Of a DNA stretch of 64,000 bases, positions 27,781 to 39,142 are shown piece by piece (position 1 is the stretch's first letter; the number at the start of each line of letters is the position of its first letter). The DNA comes from Dongia rigui (GTDB taxonomy: Bacteria > Pseudomonadota > Alphaproteobacteria > Dongiales > Dongiaceae), in assembly GCF_034044635.1 (NCBI RefSeq), contig NZ_JAXCLX010000002.1, positions 434,001 through 498,000 on the forward strand, in the 5' to 3' direction. Position numbers and translations under genes: made by a program. Below the pieces are notes generated by a model. It had not been told where the DNA came from and made no database searches. It saw nothing but the letters and a program-made list of their open reading frames with translations.

Positions 27781-27889
27781 CCGATGGCCAAAGGCGGGTG
27801 TCCGGGAATTCAGTCCCGGCATTATTGCAGCCCCTCCATATCGCACGCGCCCCTTTTAACTCGGCCTTAGCATCCAATATGATACAGCC

Positions 27890-28306
27890 ATGACAGCCAT
27901 TTTCGGATCCGATGACTTGACGAGATTTGAGGATATGGAGCGCAAGACGACCCACCCGCGGCTGACGGCGGGCGAGGACGGCGACGATAACGGCGGCGGC
28001 GGTGCCGGGCGGCCGGGTGTCGGCACTGTGGTCAAGGCGAAGCCAAAGACCAAGAAACCGTCCATGTACCGGGTCCTGCTCCTCAACGACGATTACACGC
28101 CGATGGAATTCGTGGTCCATGTGCTGGAGCGCTTCTTCAACAAGAGCCGTGAGGCCGCGACCGAGATCATGTTGCACGTGCATCACCGCGGGGTCGGCGT
28201 GTGCGGGATCTACACCTATGAAATTGCCGAAACCAAGGTTTCGCAGGTGATCGATTTCGCGCGTCGCCACCAGCACCCACTGCAATGCACGATGGAGAAG
28301 GAATAG
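27890..28306 (+). CDS. clpS: ATP-dependent Clp protease adaptor ClpS
   Basis: 138 aa. The core [24 protein letters not shown], then [21 protein letters not shown], is the N-degron-binding ClpS fold, with the Asn-Asp-Asp of the binding pocket intact. It delivers N-end-rule substrates to ClpA. The first 55 residues are a flexible Gly/Asp-rich leader; a start at 27935 (MERKTTHPR) with a GAGG just before it is an alternative. clpA begins 109 nt later. Confidence 0.95.
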   Translation: MTAIFGSDDLTRFEDMERKTTHPRLTAGEDGDDNGGGGAGRPGVGTVVKAKPKTKKPSMYRVLLLNDDYTPMEFVVHVLERFFNKSREAATEIMLHVHHRGVGVCGIYTYEIAETKVSQVIDFARRHQHPLQCTMEKE

Positions 28307-28415
28307 AGCGTTTACCTGAGCGAAGTGGGGAACAGTCGTTCATTTGAATCGGATGTCAGGCGGGCGGAGACCCGCATGATGGTAGATAGTTAGTCAAGGA
28401 AGGATATCCCGGCCC

Positions 28416-30722
<2,307 letters not shown>

Positions 30723-30777
30723 GGGAAAACAACCGGCAGGCTAGCCAGCATTTTCTAGCCACTCCTGCCTTCCACAT

Positions 30778-30811
30778 CGGCGCCCGGTCCCTTACGATCG
30801 GGCGCCGTTTT
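30778..30811 (+). terminator. Rho-independent terminator after clpA
   Basis: 9-bp GC-rich stem CGGCGCCCG/CGGGCGCCG with a 12-nt loop, followed by TTTT. It lies 55 nt after the clpA stop and about 18 nt before the next start. Confidence 0.82.
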
Positions 30812-30828
30812 GCCATGAGGGGAAGGCC

Positions 30829-31452
30829 ATGAACGACCAAAGCAAGATCGCTGAATCGGATGCGTTGCGAGACCTCTATGGCGAGCCGGTGCCGGCCTCG
30901 CTGGTGAAGGAGATGACCTTCCTCACCGAGCCCTATGCGGCGTTCATCAAGGCTTCGCCCTTTGTCGTGCTCTCCACCTGCGGCGAGGAGGGGCTTGATG
31001 CCTCCCCGCGCGGCGGTCCGCCGGGCTTTGTGCGCATCGTCGACAAAAAGACATTGATGCTGCCGGACCGCAGCGGCAACAACCGCGTCGACAGCCTCAG
31101 CAATGTCGTCACGGACTCGCGGGTCGCCCTGTTGTTCCTGGTGCCGGGTGTCGGTGAGACGATGCGAGTCAATGGCCGCGCCAAGATCTCAGTCGATCCG
31201 CAACTGGTGGCAAGCTTTGCCGACGTCAACGGCAAGATCCCACGCTCGGTGCTGATCATCGAGATCGATCGGGCCTATGTGCACTGCTCGCAATCCCTTT
31301 CACGCTCGAAGCTGTGGGACCCGGCAGCGCAAGTCGACCGCAAGGCGCTGCCCAGCATCGGACAGATGCTGCAGGCCTGTCGCGCCGAGTTTGACGGCGC
31401 CGCCTATGACAAGCGCAATGAAGAAGAAGGCGGTCTCATTCCCGAGGATTGA
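30829..31452 (+). CDS. Pyridoxamine 5'-phosphate oxidase-fold flavoprotein
   Basis: 207 aa. FVVLSTCGEEGLDASPRGG, VRIVDKKTLMLPDRSGNNRVDSL and RVALLFLVPGVGETMRVNGRA fit the split-barrel FMN-binding family annotated as pyridoxamine 5'-phosphate oxidase-related (the MSMEG_1061-like group). True PNPOx activity is not implied. Probably a cytoplasmic FMN- or F420-type reductase. Ribosome site GAGGGGAAGG. It stands alone after the clpA terminator. Confidence 0.87.
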   Translation: MNDQSKIAESDALRDLYGEPVPASLVKEMTFLTEPYAAFIKASPFVVLSTCGEEGLDASPRGGPPGFVRIVDKKTLMLPDRSGNNRVDSLSNVVTDSRVALLFLVPGVGETMRVNGRAKISVDPQLVASFADVNGKIPRSVLIIEIDRAYVHCSQSLSRSKLWDPAAQVDRKALPSIGQMLQACRAEFDGAAYDKRNEEEGGLIPED

Positions 31453-31607
31453 GGTCCCAGCTTCCTTTCTGCAAGCTGACATGGTGTTGGCGCAATACCT
31501 GTTCAACAGAAAGCTGTCTGTCAGTCGTACTTGATAGCGTTCCTTTCGCGGCCGTTGCAGGCGGACGTGGCTGACAAGAGCCGAACTTTCATTTGGAGCT
31601 TTCTTAC

Positions 31608-32042
31608 ATGTCGACTTATTCCATGCGCGGCCTGTGGCTCGGCGCGGCGATCCTCGTTGCCTCGAGCCTGCCGGCCTTTGCCGATTCAACCGTCAATGTC
31701 GATCTGACCGGCGATGCCGGGGACAAGATGGGCATGAAGCTCGACCATGATTCCGTTCCGGCCGGCAAGGTCACCTTCGTCGTCAAGAACGATGCCATGG
31801 CCACCAACCACGAAATGGTCGTGATCAAGCTGAAGCACAAGAACGACAAGATCCCGATGCTCAAAGGCAAGCATCGCGTCGACGAGGATAAGCTGAAGTC
31901 GATGGGTGAGGTCGAAGACCTGGAGCCGGGCAAGACCGGCGAGATGAGCGCCGATCTGAAGGCCGGCGACTATCTCCTGCTGTGCAACCTCAAGGGCCAT
32001 TACGAGGCCGGCATGATGTCGTATTTCACGGTGACGAAGTAA
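31608..32042 (+). CDS. Secreted cupredoxin-like copper protein
   Basis: 144 aa. A signal peptide (SMRGLWLGAAILVASSLPAFA) directs export to the periplasm. The mature part is a small beta-sandwich with a type 1 copper set: His68 in ATNHEMVV, then Cys126, His131 and Met136 in LLCNLKGHYEAGM (C-x4-H-x4-M). This fits a small blue-copper-like or sulfocyanin-type electron carrier, though the loop spacing differs from azurin. Ribosome site TTTGGAG. Convergent with topA; no oxidase partner lies nearby. Confidence 0.82.
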   Translation: MSTYSMRGLWLGAAILVASSLPAFADSTVNVDLTGDAGDKMGMKLDHDSVPAGKVTFVVKNDAMATNHEMVVIKLKHKNDKIPMLKGKHRVDEDKLKSMGEVEDLEPGKTGEMSADLKAGDYLLLCNLKGHYEAGMMSYFTVTK

Positions 32043-32056
32043 CGCGACCGCGTCGC

Positions 32057-32086
32057 TCCGCCCTTGCCGTTTACGGCGAGGGCGGA
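32057..32086. terminator. GC-rich hairpin between the convergent cupredoxin and topA genes
   Basis: TCCGCCCTTGCCG and CGGCGAGGGCGGA form a 13-bp stem with one G-T pair around TTTA. No T-run flanks it, so it may stabilise 3' ends rather than terminate by itself. Confidence 0.45.
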
Positions 32087-32093
32087 ATGCGCG

Positions 32094-34856
32094 TTAGGAT
32101 GCCTTCTTCGCCGCTTTCTTGACGGCTTTCTTGGCCGTCTTTTTTGCGGCGGTTTTGGTGGCGACTTTCTTGGCCGGCTTTGCTTCGCCGTCATCAGCAT
32201 CAGCCGCGGCCGGTTTCTTGGCCGTCTTCTTGGCAGCGGTCTTCTTGGCTGCCGCTTTCGGGGCCGCTTTCTTCTTTCCCTTGCCGCCACCGGCGGCTTC
32301 GCGGGCGGCGATCAACTGCAGGGCTTCGTCGAGGGTGACGGCACCGGGCTCGATCGATTTGGGCAGGGTCGCATTGATGGCGCCCATTTTCACATAGGGG
32401 CCATAGCGCCCTTCATGCAGGGTGACGACATCGCCCGACGTCGGGTGTTTTCCGATCTCCTTGCCGGGCGCCGCCTGACGGCCACCGCGCCCCTTGCTCT
32501 CCTGGGACAGCAACTCGACGGCACGGTTCATGCCGATCGACAGGACGTCGTCGTCCTTGGGGATCGATTTGAATTTGCCGTCGTGATTGAGATAGGGCCC
32601 GAAACGGCCGATGCCGGCCATGATCGGTTTCTGCGTTTCAGGGTGATGACCGACAACGCGCGGCAGGCTCAAAAGCTTTTCGGCAATCTCGAGGCTGACC
32701 GCATTGGGATCGAGGTCGCGGGTCAGCGAGACGCGCTTGGGCTTCTCGCCTTCCTCGGCCTCGCCGAGTTGTACGTAGAAGCCATAGGGGCCTTTGCGCA
32801 GCGTGATGCTCTTGCCGGCCGGGTCCTTGCCGAGTTCGACGGGACCGGCGGAACCAGCCGCGATTTCCTCCTCGGTCTGCACGGCGAGCGGCTTGGTGTA
32901 TTTGCATTCCGGATAGTTGTTGCAGCCGATGAAGGCGCCGTTCTTGGCCAGCTTGATGCCAAGCTCGCCGGAGCCGCAGGCGGGGCAGGCGCGCGGGCTC
33001 TTGCCGTTGCCAAGATCCGGGAAGAAATGCGGGGCGAGCGAGTCGTTGAGAACGTCGATGACGACCGATCGCGTGCCGATCCCCTTGTCGAGGAAGGCTA
33101 CCGCCTCCTGCATCGAGGGCAGCTTGCCGTCGCTTTCGGATTCATCTTGATGGAGATGCGCAAAATCGTTCCAGAACTCGGCCAGGACATCCTTCCAGCG
33201 GGCGCGGCCGCCGGAAATGTCGTCGAGCTTGGTCTCGAGATCGGCGGTAAAGCCGTATTGGACATAGCGGTCGAAAAAATTGGTGAGGAAGGTCGTCACC
33301 AGCCGACCGCGATCCTCGGGGATCAGGCGCTTCTTCTCGATCTTCACATAGGCGCGGTCCTCGAGCGTCTGCAGGATCGAGGTATAGGTCGACGGCCGGC
33401 CGATGCCCAGTTCTTCCAGGCGCTTGATGAGAGACGCTTCGGAATAGCGGGGCGGGGGCTGGGTGAAATGCTGCTCCGGCTTGACGTCCTGAGACGTCAC
33501 GGCATCGCCCTGCTTCAGATTGGGCAGGCGCTTGGCGCTGTCGTCATCCTCGGTCGGGTCGTCATGATCTTCCTGGTAGAGGGTCAGGAAGCCGTCGAAG
33601 GTGATGATCGAGCCGGTCGTGCGCAGGGTCTGGCGGCCATCGGCCGACACGATATCGATCGCGACCTGGTCGAGCTCGGCGCTCTCCATCTGGCTGGCCA
33701 GTGTCCGCTTCCAGATAAGGTCGTAGAGTTTCGCTTCTTCATCGCGCAGATACTTGCGCACCTGCTCGGGACGGCGGAAGAGATCGGTCGGCCGGATCGC
33801 CTCGTGGGCCTCCTGGGCGTTCTTGGCCGCACTCTTATATATACGGGGGCTGGCCGGCAGGTATTTCTGGCCGTATTGCTCGCCGATCAGCTTGCGCCCG
33901 GCGACCACGGCTTCCTGGCTGAGGTTCACGCCGTCGGTACGCATATAGGTGATGAGGCCGACCGTTTCGCCATCAAGCTCGATGCCCTCATAGAGGCGCT
34001 GGGCGATCTTCATCGTGTGGGCAGCGCCAAAGCCGAGCTTGCGCGAGGCTTCCTGCTGCAGGGTCGAGGTGATGAAGGGCGGCGACGGGTTGCGGCGGAC
34101 CGATTTGCGCTCGACGGCCGCCACCTTGAAGGGGGCGCCGGCCTGGACCGCAGCGACGGCCGCCTTGGCGGCGGCTTCGTCGGCGATGTCGAATTTGTCG
34201 AGTTTCTTGCCATTGAGATGCGTCAGGCGCGCGGCAAAGCTTTGGCCATCCGGACCGGTGAAAACGGCCTCGATGGTCCAATATTCGCGGGCCTTGAACG
34301 CCTCGATCTCGGCCTCGCGCTCACAGACGATGCGCAATGCCACCGACTGGACGCGGCCGGCGGAGCGGCTGCCCGGCATCTTGCGCCACAGGATCGGGGA
34401 GAGGGTGAAGCCCACGAGGTAATCGAGTGCCCGGCGGGCGAGATAGGCGTCGACCAGTTCCTGGTCGATCTCGCGCGGGTTGGCGATGGCGTCGAGGACG
34501 GCCTTCTTGGTGATCTCATTGAAGGCCACCCGGGCCATGGGCAGCTTGGCGAGGCTCTTCTTGCCGCGCAGCTCCTCACGCAGATGCCAGGAGATGGCCT
34601 CGCCCTCGCGATCCGGATCGGTTGCGAGCAGCAGCATGTCGGCGCCGGCAGCCGCGCTGGCGATTTCCTTGATCTGCTTGGCGCCGCGACCCTCGGCGTC
34701 CCAGGTCATGGCAAAGTCCTCGTCCGGCCGGACCGAACCATCCTTGGGCGGCAGATCACGGACATGGCCGAAGCTGGCCAGGACCTTGTAATCGCTACCC
34801 AGATATTTGTTGATGGTCTTGGCCTTGGCGGGGGATTCGACGACGACGACCTTCAT
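32094..34856 (-). CDS. topA: DNA topoisomerase I
   Basis: 920 aa type IA topoisomerase that relaxes negative supercoils. The TOPRIM domain opens the protein (MKVVVVESPAKAKTINKYLG) with the acidic ATDPDREGEAISWHL motif near residue 80; the catalytic tyrosine is Tyr304 in GLITYMRTDG. One C-terminal zinc module is seen (CPACGSGELG...CNNYPECKY), followed by repeats of the topoisomerase C-terminal type (RKGPYGFYVQLGE, GRFGPYLNHDGKF, HEGRYGPYVKMGA). The last 60 residues are a Lys/Ala-rich tail typical of alphaproteobacterial and actinobacterial TopA. It follows dprA by 78 nt. Confidence 0.97.
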   Translation of the reverse strand: MKVVVVESPAKAKTINKYLGSDYKVLASFGHVRDLPPKDGSVRPDEDFAMTWDAEGRGAKQIKEIASAAAGADMLLLATDPDREGEAISWHLREELRGKKSLAKLPMARVAFNEITKKAVLDAIANPREIDQELVDAYLARRALDYLVGFTLSPILWRKMPGSRSAGRVQSVALRIVCEREAEIEAFKAREYWTIEAVFTGPDGQSFAARLTHLNGKKLDKFDIADEAAAKAAVAAVQAGAPFKVAAVERKSVRRNPSPPFITSTLQQEASRKLGFGAAHTMKIAQRLYEGIELDGETVGLITYMRTDGVNLSQEAVVAGRKLIGEQYGQKYLPASPRIYKSAAKNAQEAHEAIRPTDLFRRPEQVRKYLRDEEAKLYDLIWKRTLASQMESAELDQVAIDIVSADGRQTLRTTGSIITFDGFLTLYQEDHDDPTEDDDSAKRLPNLKQGDAVTSQDVKPEQHFTQPPPRYSEASLIKRLEELGIGRPSTYTSILQTLEDRAYVKIEKKRLIPEDRGRLVTTFLTNFFDRYVQYGFTADLETKLDDISGGRARWKDVLAEFWNDFAHLHQDESESDGKLPSMQEAVAFLDKGIGTRSVVIDVLNDSLAPHFFPDLGNGKSPRACPACGSGELGIKLAKNGAFIGCNNYPECKYTKPLAVQTEEEIAAGSAGPVELGKDPAGKSITLRKGPYGFYVQLGEAEEGEKPKRVSLTRDLDPNAVSLEIAEKLLSLPRVVGHHPETQKPIMAGIGRFGPYLNHDGKFKSIPKDDDVLSIGMNRAVELLSQESKGRGGRQAAPGKEIGKHPTSGDVVTLHEGRYGPYVKMGAINATLPKSIEPGAVTLDEALQLIAAREAAGGGKGKKKAAPKAAAKKTAAKKTAKKPAAADADDGEAKPAKKVATKTAAKKTAKKAVKKAAKKAS

Positions 34857-34934
34857 GGACCCGCTTTCGGGATGATATAGAAGTGGACACCAAACCGGCC
34901 GTTCAGGGTGCCGGTCCGCCGGATATATGGGTGG

Positions 34935-36074
34935 TCAGGCGACCTTTGCGAGCAGCGAAACCCGGTTGCCGGGATGCCGCTCCAGGCGGCCTGCCAAGTC
35001 CAATTCCAGCAGAACCATTCCCATGACGGGAGCGGAGCAATGACACTGCCGGAGCAGTTCGTCAACCTCCACAGGGCTGGGGCCCAGCAGGTTCAGGACC
35101 ACAGTGCGCAAGTCTTCCGCATCATTTTCTAATTCAGATTCAATATTTTGTGCGTTTTCATTCAAGTTTTTGAAGAACGTTAAGTTTGGGCTTTTGATCC
35201 CATCTATGGCCTCCAACACCTGGGCTGCGTCCTCGACCAGCAGTGCCCCCTCGCGGATCAGGCGGTTTGTGCCACGGCAGCGGGGGTCGAGCGGGGACCC
35301 TGGAACGGCCATCACCTCGCGTCCCTGCTCGTTGGCAAAACGGGCGGTGATGAGGGAGCCGGATTTGAGCGCCGCCTCAACCACCACAGTCCCGAGGCTC
35401 AGCCCGGAGATGATCCGATTGCGCCGCGGAAAGAGCCTGGCGCCAGGTTCCGTGCCGGGCGGCATCTCGGCGACGATAAGGCCGTCGCGGGTCATGCGGT
35501 CGTAGAGATCGGCGTGCTCTGGCGGGTAGAGGACGTCCACCCCGCCGGCAAGCACCGCGATAGTGCCGCCGCTGGCCGCCAGGGCCCCGGCATGGGCTGC
35601 GCCGTCGATGCCCCGGGCAAGGCCCGAGACGACGACCACGCCGGCCGATGCCAGTTCCCGGGCCAGATCATGGGCGAAGCGGCGGCCATTGGCCGAGGCA
35701 TTGCGGGCGCCCACCAGTGCCACCTGGCGCGGGCGGGTGAGGAGATCGACGCGACCGCGCAGGGTCAGGATGGCCGGCGCATCGTCGACGGCCCGCAATG
35801 GGGCAGGGTAGTCCGGCTCGATCCAGGCAAGGGCGCGCCCGCCCATTTTGGTGAGGCGCGCCAGTTCTTCTTCGGCAAGATCGAGGGGGCAGGGGCGATA
35901 GGTCCGCCGCCCACCCTTCCTGGCGAGATCCGGCAGGCGCTCGAGCGCGCGCCTGGCCGAGCCGAAGCGGTCGATCAGGCGGCGAAAGGTGACCGGCCCG
36001 ACATTTTCACTGCGCGCCAGGCGCAGCCAGTCGAGGCGCTCGGAATCAGAAAGGGGGCGCAAGGTCGGTTCCAT
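34935..36074 (-). CDS. dprA: DNA-processing protein DprA
   Basis: 379 aa. It loads RecA on incoming single-stranded DNA during transformation. The SAM-like N-terminal part (LDWLRLARSENVGPVTFRRL) precedes the Rossmann-like core with VALVGARNASANGRRFAHDL, VVVSGLARGIDGAAHAGAL, AVLAGGVDVLYPPEHADLY and FPRRNRIISGLSLGTVVVEA. A C-terminal winged-helix (DLRTVVLNLLGPSPVEVDELLRQ) closes it. The linker between core and winged helix (about residues 295-320, Asn/Glu-rich) is encoded by a strikingly AT-rich patch near 35125-35190. Lies in the topA-dprA-plsY order common in the class. Confidence 0.95.
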   Translation of the reverse strand: MEPTLRPLSDSERLDWLRLARSENVGPVTFRRLIDRFGSARRALERLPDLARKGGRRTYRPCPLDLAEEELARLTKMGGRALAWIEPDYPAPLRAVDDAPAILTLRGRVDLLTRPRQVALVGARNASANGRRFAHDLARELASAGVVVVSGLARGIDGAAHAGALAASGGTIAVLAGGVDVLYPPEHADLYDRMTRDGLIVAEMPPGTEPGARLFPRRNRIISGLSLGTVVVEAALKSGSLITARFANEQGREVMAVPGSPLDPRCRGTNRLIREGALLVEDAAQVLEAIDGIKSPNLTFFKNLNENAQNIESELENDAEDLRTVVLNLLGPSPVEVDELLRQCHCSAPVMGMVLLELDLAGRLERHPGNRVSLLAKVA

Positions 36075-36139
36075 GGCGCGGAAGCCTAGGCAAGACTTAC
36101 GCGGGAATCAACCATGAACAAACAACCGGAAGTACTGTT

Positions 36140-36751
36140 TCAGGCCTTCTTCTTACCGATGCGCGGCTCGGTGCCCTTTAGCAGGCGGCCAATGTTCTCG
36201 TGGTGCCGGATCCAGACCAGGACAGCGGCGAACGCAGCGAGGACGACCTGCGGGCCGGTCCCAAGGATATAGGCATAGAGCGGCGAGAGGGCCACGGCCA
36301 CCAGGGCCGCCAGCGATGAGATGCGCAAGCCGAAGGCGACGGCCAGCCAGGTAAGGCAGGCGGCAATCCCCACCATCCAGTTCACCGCGAGCAGGGTGCC
36401 AAGCGTGGTTGCCACACCCTTGCCGCCCTTGAAGCCCAGCCAGACCGGGAACAGGTGGCCCAGCAAGGCGGCGCCGCCGGCGATGACAGCGAGCAACGGG
36501 TCGAAATGGGCCGCGATCAATGCCGCCGCGGCGCCCTTGCCGCCGTCGAGCAGCAGCGTGCCGAGGGCGAGCTTTTTGTTGCCCGTGCGCAGCACGTTGG
36601 TGGCGCCGATATTGCCGGAGCCGATATTGCGGATATCACCGAGCCCAGCCGCCTTCGTGAGCAGCAGGCCGAAGGGGATCGAGCCCAGCAGATAGCCAAG
36701 GATGATCGCGGCGGCATAAGTCCAGAGCGGCAGCTCGCTTGCGGGTTCCAT
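36140..36751 (-). CDS. plsY: Glycerol-3-phosphate acyltransferase PlsY
   Basis: 203 aa integral inner-membrane enzyme that acylates glycerol 3-phosphate with acyl-phosphate, the first step of phospholipid synthesis. Motifs are YLLGSIPFGLLLTKAAG, the active-site segment GSGNIGATNVLR, GHLFPVWLGFKGGKGVATTLG and the C-terminal IRHHENIGRLLKGTE. Five or so membrane segments are seen. Its ATG overlaps the pyrC' stop by one base, so the two are probably co-translated. Confidence 0.96.
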   Translation of the reverse strand: MEPASELPLWTYAAAIILGYLLGSIPFGLLLTKAAGLGDIRNIGSGNIGATNVLRTGNKKLALGTLLLDGGKGAAAALIAAHFDPLLAVIAGGAALLGHLFPVWLGFKGGKGVATTLGTLLAVNWMVGIAACLTWLAVAFGLRISSLAALVAVALSPLYAYILGTGPQVVLAAFAAVLVWIRHHENIGRLLKGTEPRIGKKKA

Positions 36752-38088
36752 CAGACCTGACCTTCTGCGGCGAAGACGAGGCGACCGTCGACGAAGGTCT
36801 TGAGGACCATGCCTTGAACGGGGCGGCCATCGTAAGGCGCGTTCTTGGACTTGCTCTTGAAGCCGGCAACGTCGATGCGGTGCGGCTTATCTAGGTTGAT
36901 AAGCACCATGTCGGCCGGTGCACCCTTGGCGAGGCGCCCTTGCGGCAGCCCCAGGATCTCGGCCGGCCGGCTGGTCAGGCATTTCAGCAGATCGATCAGC
37001 GACAGCGAGCCCTTGTGATAGAGTTCCAGGCTCACCGGCAGCAAAGTCTCAAGGCCGATGATGCCGGCCGCCGCCTGCACGAAGGGCACGCGCTTGCTCT
37101 CGACATCATGCGGTGAGTGATCGCTGGCGATGCAATCGATGACACCCTCGGCCACGGCCGCAGCGATGGCGCGCCGGTCGCTCTCGGCGCGCAAGGGCGG
37201 CGAGAGCTTGGCAAAGGTGCGATAGTCGCCGATTTCGTTCTCGTTCAGCGAGAAATAGGGCGGTGCGGTGTCGCAGGTAACCCGGAGGCCCTCCAGCTTC
37301 GCCTTGCGGATGGCTTCGACGGCCGCTGCCGTCGAGACATGCGCCACGTGATAGCGGGCACCCGACATGCGCACGAGATGGAGATCGCGCTCGATCATCA
37401 TCACTTCGGCACAAGGCGGAATGCCAGGCAGGCCGATGCGGGTCGCCAGTTCACCGTTGTTCATGGCACCCCCAGCCGCAAGCGCTGGTTCTTCCGGGTG
37501 TTGGACGATCAGCAGATCGAAGGTGCGCGCGTAATAGAGGGCGCGGCGCATTACCTGGGCATCGGCCACGGCATGCAGGGCATCGGTGAAACCAAGGGCG
37601 CCGAATTCCGACAGCATGCCCATTTCCACGAGGTCCTTGCCATGCAGGCCCCGCGTCAGGGCGCCATAGCAATAGATCTTGGCCCGCTTGGTCTCGCGGG
37701 CGCGGCGGGCGATGTACTCCACCCCGGAAATGTCGTCGATCACCGGATCGGTATTGGGCAGGCACACCATGCTGGTGACGCCGCCGGCGGCGGCGGCGAG
37801 GCTGCCTGTTGCGATGGTTTCCTGGTGCTCGCCGCCCGGTTCGCGCAGCTGGACGCGCATGTCGACCAGACCGGGGATCAGCACATGGCCGCCGCAATCG
37901 ATCACATCGGCTTCAGCCGGCGCGTTTTGCTTCGTCACCTGCGGCCCGATGTCGACGATCACTTCATTGTCGACCAGGATACCGCCGCGTTCGTCGCGAT
38001 TGGCAGCCGGGTCGACGAGGCGGGCGTTCGTCAGCAGCAGCGGCCGCGCGGTCTTTTTCTTCTCTGAATTGGTGGTGCTGGGGCTCAT
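36751..38088 (-). CDS. pyrC: Dihydroorotase-like protein lacking the metal-binding HxH (PyrC' type)
   Basis: 445 aa amidohydrolase-fold protein. Where active dihydroorotases have D-x-H-V-H-L-R-E-P-G, this one reads [13 protein letters not shown], so both zinc-binding His are replaced (Arg and Gln). The later [15 protein letters not shown] and PCLPNTDPV-type segments remain. Several bacteria carry such an inactive DHOase paralogue beside pyrB, where it acts as a structural partner of aspartate transcarbamoylase (Pseudomonas PyrC'; family knowledge). The ATG overlaps the pyrB stop in ATGA, consistent with a stoichiometric complex. A functional dihydroorotase is expected elsewhere in the genome. 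The symbol follows common annotation, not proven activity. Confidence 0.92.
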   Translation of the reverse strand: MSPSTTNSEKKKTARPLLLTNARLVDPAANRDERGGILVDNEVIVDIGPQVTKQNAPAEADVIDCGGHVLIPGLVDMRVQLREPGGEHQETIATGSLAAAAGGVTSMVCLPNTDPVIDDISGVEYIARRARETKRAKIYCYGALTRGLHGKDLVEMGMLSEFGALGFTDALHAVADAQVMRRALYYARTFDLLIVQHPEEPALAAGGAMNNGELATRIGLPGIPPCAEVMMIERDLHLVRMSGARYHVAHVSTAAAVEAIRKAKLEGLRVTCDTAPPYFSLNENEIGDYRTFAKLSPPLRAESDRRAIAAAVAEGVIDCIASDHSPHDVESKRVPFVQAAAGIIGLETLLPVSLELYHKGSLSLIDLLKCLTSRPAEILGLPQGRLAKGAPADMVLINLDKPHRIDVAGFKSKSKNAPYDGRPVQGMVLKTFVDGRLVFAAEGQV

Positions 38089-39050
38089 CGGTTCTGCCCC
38101 ACGATATCGCGGGTGAGGGCGTCAAGGCAGGCCATGCGCACGGCCACACCCATTTCGACCTGCTCGCGGATGACCGAGCGGTTGATGTCGTCCGCCACCT
38201 CGGAATCGATCTCGACGCCGCGGTTCATGGGACCGGGATGCATGATGAGGGCGTTGGGTTTGGCCACCGAAAGCTTCTCGTAATCGAGGCCGAAGAAATG
38301 GAAATACTCGCGTACCGACGGCACATAGGCCCCCTGCATGCGTTCCAGCTGCAGGCGCAGCATCATGACGATATCGACATCCTTGAGGCCCTTGCGCATG
38401 TCGGTGAAGACCTCGACCCCCATGCGGTCGATATTGGAGGGCAGCAAGGTGATCGGCGCAATGACGCGGACGCGGGCGCCCATCTTGGTCAGCAGGTGAA
38501 TGTTCGAGCGTGCGACACGGCTGTGCAGGATATCGCCGCAAATGGCGACCAGCAGCCCCTGCAGCTTGCCGAGGCGCCGGCGAATGGTGAGGGCGTCGAG
38601 CAGTGCCTGGGTCGGGTGCTCATGCCGGCCATCGCCGGCATTGATGACCGCACCGTCGACTTTTTGTGACAGCAGGTTGATGGCCCCGGAATCGGCGTGC
38701 CGCACGACCATGACATCGGGCCGCATGGCGTTGAGCGTCATGGCGGTGTCGAGCAGGGTCTCGCCCTTCTTGATGGACGACGTGCCGACCGACATGTTGA
38801 TGACATCGGCGCCTAAGCGCTTGGCGGCCAGCTCGAAACTGGTCTGGGTTCGCGTCGAGTTCTCGAAGAAGACGTTCATGACCGTCCGGCCGCGCAAAAG
38901 CGCGCGGGCGGTCGAGTCGTCCTTCGACATGTCGGCATATCGGTTGGAAAGGTCGAGGAGCCGTTCGATTTCGGCGGCGGAAAGCCCCTCGATGCCCAGC
39001 AAATGCCTGTGGGGGAAGAAGGGGTTAGGCGTGCGTGTTTCGGCGCTCAT
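38085..39050 (-). CDS. pyrB: Aspartate carbamoyltransferase catalytic subunit
   Basis: 321 aa, normal length. It condenses carbamoyl phosphate with aspartate in pyrimidine synthesis. The carbamoyl-phosphate loop [19 protein letters not shown], the lysine loop [13 protein letters not shown], and [12 protein letters not shown] and [16 protein letters not shown] are diagnostic. The final MHPGPMNRG segment is the aspartate-binding loop region. Transcribed ahead of the inactive dihydroorotase with a 4-nt overlap. No pyrI gene is present. No attenuator is obvious in the 92 nt upstream. Confidence 0.97.
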   Translation of the reverse strand: MSAETRTPNPFFPHRHLLGIEGLSAAEIERLLDLSNRYADMSKDDSTARALLRGRTVMNVFFENSTRTQTSFELAAKRLGADVINMSVGTSSIKKGETLLDTAMTLNAMRPDVMVVRHADSGAINLLSQKVDGAVINAGDGRHEHPTQALLDALTIRRRLGKLQGLLVAICGDILHSRVARSNIHLLTKMGARVRVIAPITLLPSNIDRMGVEVFTDMRKGLKDVDIVMMLRLQLERMQGAYVPSVREYFHFFGLDYEKLSVAKPNALIMHPGPMNRGVEIDSEVADDINRSVIREQVEMGVAVRMACLDALTRDIVGQNR

Positions 39051-39142
39051 ATCGAGCGCGCATCATAGTGCCAACGACCGCCCCGTCAACGATTCTGGCA
39101 ACGATTTTGCGGCGGATCCCGGACGCGGCTCTGTCCGGTCGG

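Noticed and set aside
32143-32290. Lys/Ala-rich repeat at the topA 3' end as a separate repeat element
   Set aside because: The GC-rich near-repeats simply encode the basic C-terminal tail common to TopA in this class.
32064-34880. A 938-codon open frame on the plus strand opposite topA
   Set aside because: It is the antisense shadow of a well-supported topA gene in GC-rich DNA; its translation has no recognisable domain and is biased in the way expected from the opposite strand. The same applies to the 838-codon frame at 50815-53331 opposite ald and the aminotransferase, and to the 700-codon frame at 13824-15926 opposite the molybdenum enzyme.
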